The notes beneath the pieces were generated by a model, which was not told where the DNA came from, made no database searches, and saw only the letters and a list, made by a program, of their open reading frames with translations. From Stomorhina lunata (Eukaryota > Arthropoda > Insecta > Diptera > Rhiniidae), in assembly GCA_933228675.1 (NCBI GenBank), contig OW121740.1:36837792-36901791 (forward strand): DNA of 64,000 bases, given 5' to 3'. The position numbers and the translations under genes are program-made. This document shows, piece after piece, positions 31,501-43,500 of the stretch. The first letter of the stretch is position 1. Each line of letters opens with the position of its first letter.

Positions 31501-34500
31501 CGAGGCAGTTGAACCTCCTCCCAAACTTGTAGCTCTGCTAAGCAACTCATGCACCGCCGATGAAGATGAGGTCTGTGCATTGGACGTTGATGTAGAGGCA
31601 GATGTTTGATCTTCTTGTCGTGATTTTGAACGTGTGGTAGATTGAGATTTTCTTTTCGGTGGGACCTTACGTTTAAGCATATCACTCATCTTATTTTGTA
31701 AAGCCGAAGACGACGATGATGAACTGCCGCCTTGTGAAGTTGAGGCTGGTGGTGCGTTAACATTTGGTGCTTGCGATGACGAAGAAGGCATTGAATGATA
31801 CTGTTGTTGTGCACTAGTTGCTGCATAGTGAGTTGTTGGTGGCGGTGGTGGGGGTAACTGATTGTAGGCTACATATTCTGTGCCAGGTGGAGGCAAGGGT
31901 GGTTGTTGTGGCGATGTCGTGTAGACAAAGAAATTTTGCTGATGTGGATTGCCCATATGTGTATGAGCTGGTGCCGATGAACTGTAATGATACTGAGGCA
32001 TTTCATTGTTGGGATTTTGTGCAGATGATCCACCTGAGGTATTTATATTCATGGCCATGGACGTTGGTAGTTTTTGCGAGCTACTTGATGAGCCCGATGG
32101 TGAGGTTCCTTGTTGTGCTGCTGCCGCCGTTAGAGCATTCATGGCATGTGAGAATGTCTTCATGGTATAGGGATGTTGATGATGAGGCTTTGAGGTATTT
32201 GGTGTACCTGAAGCTGAGGTACTTCCCGGTTGTGGTGGTACATTATCCATAAAGAAGGGATTAACCTGCAGACTTGATGCCGATGCTGGGGCACTTTGTG
32301 AACCACTCGCTGACATATTGGTAGCTAAGGGCTTGGGTGAAGGATTAGCACATATTGGATGATTAGGATCGGTTAGTTGGGTAATTTGATAGATCACGCC
32401 CTCACGTCGGAAATGGGTACCAAATATATCTGGTAACTTTTGCATTAGAATCTCAGCCATTTGCATAGCACCCACTACAATACGCAAATCATTGCTGCCC
32501 AACATACCGGCAATATGACTGGACACGAGTTGATATTTCAAAACTTCACTTAGCAACTCTGGAGAGGCATAGTAAACCATGCGCAATAGGGCTCGTAAGC
32601 ACTTGTAGCGTACATTAGGTCCGGCTGAAGAACTGTAGACCTCATAAAGAACATTGAACAGATTTTTAATGAATTCAGCAGCCAAACCTCGTTCCTCTTT
32701 CAAGCAGGCTATGCGGGCATCCACAGAAGCACGTCGCTTTTGTGAACCAGAGGGTGTAGAGCCTCCAGTAGCTGTAGCAGCCACTGTGGTACTTAAGGCT
32801 GTTATGGCAGAGGCTACTGCTGAAGCTGATAAGTCTTGTCCAGTTGTTGCAGTAGTATTTGCTGTAGGCCGATAGTTGGGATTAATCTTTCTCTGAACTG
32901 GTCTATTGGTGCCAGTATCTTCATTTATCTGCTGCATAGAATGGAAATCTACGGTGTAAGTCCTGCCTAAAGTGCTTAAACTGAATTCATCTTCAGAATT
33001 CAAATGGGCAGCTTCAATCATACGAGAATCTATAGTAGAATAGTTGTGCCAAGTACCTCTATCATCTCGCCATTGCCATTGGACCTGATCCTGGGTATTG
33101 ATAGTGGGACGATCAAGTAAAGTATCTACCACAAAGATGCCATCAGTGGGTAATCGTGGCATAAGCTCACCTATCAGACAAGTAATTTCATAGAGCTCTG
33201 AAGGAGATCGGGATATAAGTTCGACATGCGTACAGGCTGATTTTGGTAAGGGATCGGCATTTCCGGTTAGTAAATACAATAGAGTTGAGGCTATATCACT
33301 TTTCAGCAGAGATATGGCCAAATCTGGGCAATTAGCGCACATCAAACTAAGCATACGCACTACAGCTGTAAAAGTACCAGAGTTTAGGAGGGCTGGGGTC
33401 ACAACCAACAACTGTTGACAATTCTTCAGAAGCTCCTTACTGGCTATTTCCTGCAAGCGTTTGGGATCATGTTGGAATGATTCCACCAAACGACAGAAAG
33501 CCGAACAAACACTCTCCACGCATTTCTTATCCTGTTGAGCCAAAAGACGAGCCAGTAAAGGCAAACTTTCGGAAACAAAATGGAATTCCTCATTGTGTAG
33601 ATTTAAACAACAATTGGCAGTTATAGCTAAAGCTGCACGTTGCGCATTGATGGAGAAGAAATCCAAATAAGTTAAGCAAGCCGATACACCATTGGCTTGT
33701 AATATGGCCTTATTATGACGTCTCGATAAGATTTCTAAGGCTGTTAAGCTCTGCTCGGCCACATCCATGCACTGGATAACTTGTAGTTTTTCCAAAAACA
33801 CTGGCACCGCATCCACTACGGTACCCGATGAACGCGGCAAAGCTTCCAACATATAGGCGAGAGCACGACAAGCATTATTCATAATATCAAAATTATGTTC
33901 CATACGCAGAAGAGTTATTAAGGCGGGTACCACTTGCTTAATTGGGAAACCGGCTAGGGTATCCTCATTGCCCATAACCAACATTTGGCACATTTCTATG
34001 GCCGCCTGTAGCTGTTGACTCTCATCGTGCGACTGTAGGCCCTGCAGCAGCTGTTGAGCCTTCGATGTCGAACTGTTGCCTATAGTACGATGGAGTATGT
34101 GAGTCATGCGTGGTCCCAGGGCGCCGAAAAGGTGAGGCGGTAAACCTCGAGCTTCAAGCAACGCTTGTAAACGTCCCACCTCGCTGTCATCACTTTCCGA
34201 ATCACCATGTGAATTGCTGTTTGTGTTATTTGAAGACGTCGTTGTAGCGGTGTTATTGGGACCTCCTGCTCCGCTATTCGCAGCCGCTGCCGTATTAACA
34301 CTTGCACCGGTTGCTGTAGCGGAGTTGTTGGTATTTGAAGACGTTGTGCTGCCCAAGGCGTTGGCAACGGATAACGATGCTAAAAGAAGGGAAAAAATTA
34401 TAAAATTTTTATTTTATTTTGATTTTAAAAAATTTTAACTTAATATGTCATTTTGAGTTATTTATCAAATATTGTTGTCCTTCACCAGATCATTTTAAGT

Positions 34501-37500
34501 TGGAGAAGAAAATATTATTTTATCTAACTACAGTTAGATTTTCTATTGCTTTTGTTTCATAATTTAACCGAGAATTTTTAAATTTTTAGCTTTAGGATAC
34601 CTTCGAACATTTTTTTTTATTATCTTAATAGCGCTGAAATAGATCAGCGCATAGTGATCACCATATGCATTACTTAGGACTGGAAAAGTAATGCATGTGG
34701 TAATTTTTTGGAATTCTAAATCAAATATGAATTGAGGATTGTTAACATTATGTTGTTAAAAAAAATAGGTATCAATTGGCCAATTGATGGTAATTTTGTT
34801 CTTCCTTCTGGAAAAGGCAGATTAGAAAGCCTAATGTGAAAGACAATTAAGTGTCCACTTTCTGCATTGCTTAGGGTTTGCAAAGTAACTAGTGGTTCAC
34901 AGTATAAATTTAGAGATAAGAAAGAAGAATACATAATTTGCCAATTGATGATAAATAAATGTATTCTTTAACCTATTAATTCTTCCAAAATGGAAAGTCA
35001 ATAAAGTTATCTCCTTTTGCATTACTTAGGGTTTGAAAAGTAAACAGTAGTAAATTTTTAGAATACGAATTCAAATATGAAAACAGGATTTTCAAAATGT
35101 TGTGCTAAACAAGACGTATCAACAGTAGACAGTGGGTACCTTTCGTTTTAAAGATGAAACTAGAAAATCGTTTAAAATTAAATGAGATATTTATTGGTTT
35201 TTATTTAAAAAGTATAAAATTATTAACAAAAATTGAATTGCGAATGGGGCTAGAGAGAACTGAAACTTTGATAGTGGGTAATATGTCCACTAAAACAATA
35301 GATATAGAAACAGAAATGAAATTGTAATTGACAACTAAGAAAACAAGCAGCTAAAGCAAAAGAGCCCTCTAAGAAGAGATACAATTTGGAATATCTGCAC
35401 TTATGGGTTAAAAATGTAACACTTTAAAGCGGATTGTAGATCCGTAGTTAACCGACCAAAAGCCGAAGATTTCATTTAATGGGATTATTATTTTAGCTGC
35501 AGAAAGATACCAAGCGGCTTTGTGAAAGTTACATATCGTCGGTCTCATGTAGAAAGGTCCTAACTCACACTTTTTTCGAAATTGATTTTTTTGTTTGTGA
35601 TTCTAGTGCATTTAATGCAAATACACCTCCTCCTCCAAGGCAACTTTATAAAATTAGCGGCTATTTAAGTAATTTTCTAAAATGACCTCACTTATTCATA
35701 AAAAAATATATTTTTTAAGAGCCCTATCTCGGCAAATTATGTGTCGTTGCATCAACAAATAATATAAAACTTTCGAACCTTAAAGCTTTCTGTTGGATGT
35801 ATAATGCTTTCCTATATTAAACTTTTGTCGTTAACATTCGGATAGAAAACTTTCAATATTAAAAGCTTTCCTATAGGTAACTTTTAATATCTTAAACTTT
35901 CCACTAAAACTATTCTTCATCAAAAGCTTTCCAATAAAAAACTGTCATTATTTATCTAAAGTTTTCTTATATAAAACTTTCGATGCCGAAAGGTCTATAA
36001 TAAACTTTGATATCGAAAGATTTTTTATATAAAACATTTGTCGTCAAAATATTTCAGATAGAAAACTTTTTATATAAAACTTTTCTATAGAAAAATTTTA
36101 ATATCAAAAGTTTTTCCTCTTGATAACTTTAATTTCTAAAGCTTTCTAAAAAACTTTCGATGTCAAAAGGATTCCTATAATAAACATTCGATATGGACAA
36201 ATTTTTTATATAACTTTTCTATAAAAAAACTTATATCAAAGGATAACTTTTAATATAAAAAGCTTTTATTTAAAAACTTTCGATATCGAAAGCTTTCCGG
36301 AAAAAATGATTTTTTATATAAAACTTTCGATGTCGAAAGGTTTCCTATAATAACTTTTGATATTATAAGATTTCTTATCTGGTATATGATGGAAATCGAT
36401 CGTTTTCAAATCGTTTGATTTCTCATGTATTTTTGAGATAATTTCCGGTAATTTCCCCAAGAAAATTTAAATTTGGGCTTTAATCCTTTTGACTGATATC
36501 ATATCTTTCATTGGATTTAAATTTTTTTGCGGAAATCGTTCGATTTCCTGGCATACCGGAATATAAAACATTTGTCATCAAAATATTTCGGACTGAAAAC
36601 CTTTTATATCAACAGATTTCCTAAAGGTTAATTTTAATATCCAAAGCTTTCTACTAAAAACATTCCATATCAAGAGCTTTCCAACATAAAAATGCCAAAA
36701 ATCTAAAGATTTCTTATACAAATCTTTCGAGCTTTCCTATATAAAAATGCCAATATCTAAAGATATCTTATATAATTCATTCGATTTCGAAATACTTCTT
36801 AATAATAATCCTGCGATATGGAAAGATTTTCTATAGAAATCTTTGGATTTCCTTCATAAAACTTTGAATATCGATAGATTTTATATGGACAACATTCCAG
36901 ATCAAATCAATATCGAAAGCTTTCCCATAGAAACAATATTGAAGCTTTCCTATAGAAAACTTTTAATATCGAAAGATCTCTTGTGGAAAGCACTTGCTTC
37001 TGAAAACTTTCCTTTAGAAAACATTTGCTATGTAAAGCTTTCCTTAATATAATTTATTTTGATCACTACAGAAAAAAGCCCTAAGTTACATTTATGCTCT
37101 GACATGGGAATACAAAAAGCTTTATCTCAATTTAGTTTTTTATATGTTTAAATTTAAAAAAAGTTTTGAGAACCAAATTCGTCCTTCATTCAAAAAAGAA
37201 CAAATTTGTCAATCTCTGTTTTAAATCAGTTTTTAACTTCTTCTGTAAAGTTTTAAATATGCGAGTTCCGGCCTTTTTACATGAGAACAACGATATATTA
37301 AAGGATATATTAAAGTAGATCCCTAATGATTCCGGATAGAATCACACGGTGGCTCAGAATCAATTTTCATTAACCAAAACCAATATTTTTTCTTGACGTA
37401 GATTATTAAAAATGTTATGCCATCAGAAGGAAACATATCAAAACTAAGGTAGCCGACAAATTTTGTCAAATATTCACATTGGTGGGCGTGGCATGCTGCT

Positions 37501-40500
37501 AAATACCATTTAACCAATGGTATTCGCGCACCCTGTATAATTTGTCGTTAGGGTGTTATGTCTGTGGCTTGGTGCTAAAAGGGCCAAGTCAATTTTTTGC
37601 TGTTTTGAGTTAATCATTGCTTTAGATTCCTTTCCTTACCCTCTTTTATTTGGCTCCAACAGCTAATATCTAACTTAACTCAGAACTGATTTATAAGGGG
37701 TTTTCTGGGCAATGATACTATGAATTTATATGGAAAATAACAACTTTAAATCAAATTTTCTCAAAACTATTGTTTTTGACATTGGCCCTTTTAGCACCAA
37801 GCCACAGATGTAATAAATTTGAAACCACCACATATTCGTCAAACTTGAAGTTTAATATGTAGTATATAACTTTCAAAAGCCAAAAATGAAATATAAATCG
37901 AAACCATCCAAAGAAAGGCAAAGGTGCTTTCTTTTAGCTATATATACTTATGTACCCGCCCGTGGAACACTTTTTTCTTTTAATGAAAATACTCAAAACC
38001 TTTACAAACAAAACTCTATCAGAATTGCTAGTAAATTGCTATAAATACAAATTTAAGACAGGAAAACATAGCAAAGTGGGATGGCGGAAAAGTAGAATGG
38101 AAATAAGTCCACAACTTCAAAACGGTTGGACGAATTTTAAAATGCATATACCAGAAGTATTGAGGAGCTTAAGTTTTGAATCTGGAAACCCTAGATTTAA
38201 TTGGGGCGGCACAATCGGCCCCAAAAGTAGGGCACCACAAACTCATAAATCGCTTAAAACGTTATAAAATATCTCTTATGGTTTAAAGGATATTCGACTT
38301 CAAAAATTAAAATTTTTAAATGTTGTTCCATTTGGGCCATCCTAATGAAAATACGGAAAATAGCTCAATGAAAATAGAGGTCATTCAAGATTGGCTTGTG
38401 GGCAAAATTTGAGCCAAATCGGTTAAGAGGATGTTGGTAAAAATGAGTTAGCACATTTGAAACGGAATTACAGATCAAAAATTGAACTTTAAGCTTAAAT
38501 TTCTTTACAGCGCACGATGGGCCGAAATGAATATTTAACAGGAATAAATTCATAACTTTATAAATACCTAGCCGATATTTCTAAAGCATAAATACCTAGC
38601 CGATATTTCTAAAGCATCTCCGGCGCTTAATGCTGGATAAGACCTTTTCTGATATTTAAAATGGGTGTAGCCCCACCCACATATAAAAAAAATATATTTC
38701 ATCGATTTCTCTAAAATTTTCAACGTCTTTTATTGCATCTCCGAATCTTAATGCCGGATATGAACTTTTTTGATATTGAAAGTGGGAGTAGCCCCGCCTA
38801 TATGAAAAAAAAATATTTCATGGTATATCTGACCCACTATTTTAACTAGGACAATCAAATTTACTGTGGGCATCTTAACATTTAAGGTGTATAAGCACGC
38901 GAAAAATGGAGGCTATAGAAATAGTAGGCGTGGCACCTTCCATACAAAAAAATTATCTATATACAGTGGAATCGCAATAGAGTGAACTAATTCGTGCAAG
39001 GCCTGTTCACTCTATTGAAAAAGTTCACTCTAAAGAGTCTATAAAAAACTCTTTTATATACAAAAAACATCTATATTTATTAAATATTATTATATAATTA
39101 CAAAGGAGTAAAGTAATTTTCAAGAGTTTTTTGCTTTGTACAAGCATTTTTTGCTTTTTGCACCGCTAAATCGCGGAATTTATGCAAAACTAAAATATTT
39201 TCGTAATTGTTTGTGTTATTTTCTGCCCAGTCAATAGCTTTTTCAAAAATCTGCACGGCCTGCGCTGCTGTAATGTCTGGTTTGGCTACTGCTACTTCCT
39301 CGATGTCAGTGTCAGTCTCAGAAATGGCATCGGAAACGCCTTCAGCAGAAATTGGAAATTTTGCATAACAAAAGTTCACTCTATTGAGTTGGTATTGTTC
39401 ATTCTATAGAGTAACTATAAAATAAACAAAAAGAGAAGAAAAGTAAAACAAAAATGTTTTCAAATTCAAGCGATATCCTAACTGTTTCATAAAAAAGTAT
39501 GTAAAAAAACTATAAGAGGTGCGTCTTTGTCAATTATGTATAAGAAAAACAAAAGCTCACTCTATTGAGTTGGGTACTGTTCACTCTATAAAGTAACTAA
39601 TGGAAAAAATCGGGAGTTCGTAGTATCAAGTAGTTCATATTACCAAGTGTTCACTCTATTGCGATTGCACTGTATTTTCGAATTAGAATTACCAAAATTT
39701 ATTAATATGGTTTTACTACAAATAATTATATGTGATTTCACATAAAATTGTTGCGGAAGTAGGAATGGTAATACAAAAACGAGTTGTGGCGCTTTTAGAA
39801 CACAAAGTTTAATTTTTTAATTTTATGACAATTTTTGCTAACTGATTATATATATGGGCAAAAATCAAACAGTTTTTATTCCTTTGAAACCGACTTTCAA
39901 CTCCAATAATTGTTGAAGCATTCAAGTTTTTCTTCATATTTCGTCTTCTTCTGCATTTGTTTTAACATTTGGACCCAAGTCGTTGTTCTACGAAATAGAC
40001 ACCACACTTAGGGGATAAATCCACTTCCCTCTAAATTTTAATTTTGTCACTTCTAATACTACTTAATGGCTGCCAAAATTTGAAGCTCGTTTTCGCCACT
40101 TTTTAATCTTTTTCGCATATTTTTTGGCCGCCTCAAAGAGTTTTAAAAAAATAGATAACGATTTGTAGATCTTTCAATTTAGCATCGTTTGATATATATC
40201 TCGTTAATGTGCTCTGTATAGGTATAATATACGACAGGTGTAAATGAGGAGTTTTTGAGCGTAAATTTTTCAAAATACCGGTTTTTCGTGAAGCACACTC
40301 GCAAATATGAATGAAAATTTCCAAACTACCGCGTAAACCAAGTTTTTTGCCATTTAGCACCTAAAAGCAAAAGCGCACCAAAAAATCATTGTTTGCTAAA
40401 ATTTTATGAAGATTTTGAAAATCGTGCAAAAAAGTACATATTGGTTTAAATGGTTTTAAAGAGTGTTCTAAAAAAAATATGCATTTAATATTTTAGACAA

Positions 40501-43500
40501 AATTTATCCATAGTGCAAGAAATAATTTATTTTTTGATCAAGTTAGTTTCTATAGATATGTCAGATACTATTATTTTAGAAATTATTAATTTTCACTAGT
40601 TATTTCAATCAAAATGGACTGCGAAAAAAAAGTTCGTGAAAATATAATTAAAACTTTTCAAAAAAATCCGTCATGGACTTTTAAAAAAATAGCTAAAAAT
40701 TTGAAAGTTGACCCTCGAACGGTTTCTAATGCCATCAGACGGTATAAGGAAAACCTGAGCATTGAAAGAAAATCTGGATCAGGGAGGAAAAAAGGTCCTA
40801 CAGATATTGGTAAGGCAAAAGAAGTCGAGCGACTCTTTCGAAGAGCGCCTAACACTTCTTTAAGAAAAGCAGCTCGTACGGTGAAATGTTCTACGAATTT
40901 TGCACATAGAGTCAAAGCTTATGTTGGACTGAAGACATACAAAGTCCAAAAGGTTCCAGATCGCAATGCTATAAAGAACTTAGAAGCAAAAAAACGAGCG
41001 AAAAAGTTGAAGTCTGATTTTATAAAAAAATACACCTGTTGTGTGATGGATGATGAAACATACGTACTGGCAGACTTTTCTCAACTTCTTGGTTAAGATT
41101 TTTATGTTGCTGATAAACGGGGCAATGTTCGGCAAGAGTTTCGCACAAAAAACAAACAAAATTCCCTAAGAAGTTTCTCGTGTGGCAAGCTATTTGCAGT
41201 TGTGGCAAAAGAAGTAATGTATTTGTGGCATCTGGCACAATAAACACACAAATTTATATAAAGGAGTGCCTAAAAAAACGGTTGTTACCCTTTTTAAGAG
41301 AGCACAGAGTGACTACATTTTTTTGGCCCGATTTGGCATCATGCCATTATGGAAAAAAGGCACTTGAGTGGTACTCAAAGAATAATGTCATTTTTGTACC
41401 ACGAGAGGCAAATCCACCTAACTGTCCAGAACTTCGGCCTGTGGAAAGGTATTGGGCTCTGGTAAAAAAGGAATTGAAGAACACAGGAAAGATTTCCAAG
41501 AACATGTCCGATTTTAAGCGCAGGTGGAACACATGCTCCAAAAAGGTATCAGAAGCAACTGTAAAATCTATAAAGGGAGGGTTTCCGAAAAAAGTCGATA
41601 ATTTTGCAAAACCCGAGTACTAAGTAAACATTTTAATGCTAAATGATTTTGTATAATATGTCATTATATTTGCGTATTTTGTAGAGTTTTTATATTAAAA
41701 GGTTTGATTTTTATTTAAGAAAATCCAACTACAAATTTTATTTAGAGCACTCTTTATATCCTGGTAAGTTGTTGAAATCGCCGAAAAATTGTAAGACTAT
41801 CAGGCATGTCACGAATTCCGTTCGGAATTGAAACCATTCCGTAGTTGAATTCCGATCGAAATGGTTTTAGGTTCTATAGATTCCGAAAAATTTGAAATGT
41901 CCAAAATCAGTACAAAATAAGATTTTTTTAATTGAAATTTTCAACTTTATCTTTGTTTTAACAAAAAACACTGATTAATTGAGGAAATTGTTCAAATATT
42001 GAATAAACAACCAAAAACATATGAATTCAATTCCACTTTGAAAATAGAAAGTGGTTTCATTCCGAAAAATTTTTTCGTTTTACTTTTTCAATAGAAGCAA
42101 AGTGCGGAATTCATTCCACTTCCGAACGGAATTGAGTTCTGTGACATGGCTGTATGTGTTGACAAAAAAACGAAACGAAAAATTTATTACCTTTGGCGTT
42201 GCCGTACTTCTAAGGTAACAACCAAAGTTATTAATTTTTTATGACATAATATAGCACAAGTACCGGTGATTATAACTAAGTGGTTTTTGTTAATATTAAA
42301 CGATTTAAGAAACTTAATTTATTCGCCTTAACTTCTTCTAGCCGGCCCATCGTGCAGCGCGGTGTACAGGTCTTAATAAAACCTAAGCTTGATAAAAGCT
42401 TAAAATGTTATCTATTGACTACAAAATCTTTATAAGTTGAAAAGTTACAGAGTTTTGGCCCATGAAAAACGATTCTGAACCACTGTGCGGCGATCGATTA
42501 ACACTAACAAGTATTAAAATATTTTAAGAACTTTTTTAATTTATGGGACAAAAAAGAGAAATTCGATAACATCCATAATATCTCCTGCAGAAATAAGAAG
42601 AACCGTATTGACAGTTTTTATAAATGAAAGAATACAATTACCTACTTTTAGGCTGTTAAACCTCACTGTCATTCCTCTTAGCAATTAAAAAGTTCGACAA
42701 TGAATCATAACTACTCTAGAGTTAAGTCAAATTACAAGAGTGTCTAGTTTAAGATAGAAATAAATTAACAAATACTAATTTAAATGAAAAAAACTAATGG
42801 TTATAAATAATAAAACTACAACAAATTAAAACAAAACTAATAAAATTAATATTATAAACTTAAATTTAGTAAAGAAAATTATAAAAAATAAAAAACTTAA
42901 GGTAATTTAAATAACTGTGTGCTGTCACCTTTCTTTGCATTGAAAATAAAAAAATGTGGAAAATTATAAAAATTTGACTAAAAAAATGTTAAATGAAAAA
43001 AATGAAAAATAACAAAAAATTAAAATAATTAAAACAAAAAAGCAAAAAAACCAATTACAAAAAAGTTAATTGTGGTGATGATGGGGATTAAACAGTTGCG
43101 GATTTTTTTGGGATGAGAAAAGTTAAAGCAAAAAGTTTTGTGTTGGATTGAAGAAATGATTTCGTTATTTTGAGAGCGGAATTATTACCTGAATTATTTG
43201 TTTGGCCACTAGCAGAGACACCTGCTGCTGCTAAATGAGACGACGTTAATGGTGGTAAGGGATGAGATGGAGGTAGCGATGGTGGTGGTACTGATCCTGT
43301 ATTAGTCGTTTGATGTGCCATTAAATTATAACTTAATGCAGCATCCGCAGAAGCTGAGGTTATATAAATTTTCGATAAATTTATATATACAAAATTTCAA
43401 GGAGCAGTTGATAGCAGAAGTTAGCAAAAGGATGACATTTTAAACGTTTGAAAGGAGTTAATTTAAATATAACGATAACGAGTGAGCGAACGATGAAACG

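Larger units (their letters stand above)
34380..43188. other. ctrip intron 4
   Basis: An 8.8 kb intron with a degenerate palindrome array (35770-37060), a MITE (37562-37807), a pogo/Tigger-type element (38964-39672), a DD37E transposon (40459-41754) and family B MITE copy 3. 34660-35110 holds diverged direct repeats (GCATTACTTAGG units). 42160-43180 has nothing recognised. Confidence 0.85.

Noticed and set aside
36843..37052. 69-codon plus frame
   Set aside because: It is made of the degenerate CTTTCGATATCGAAAG-type repeats.
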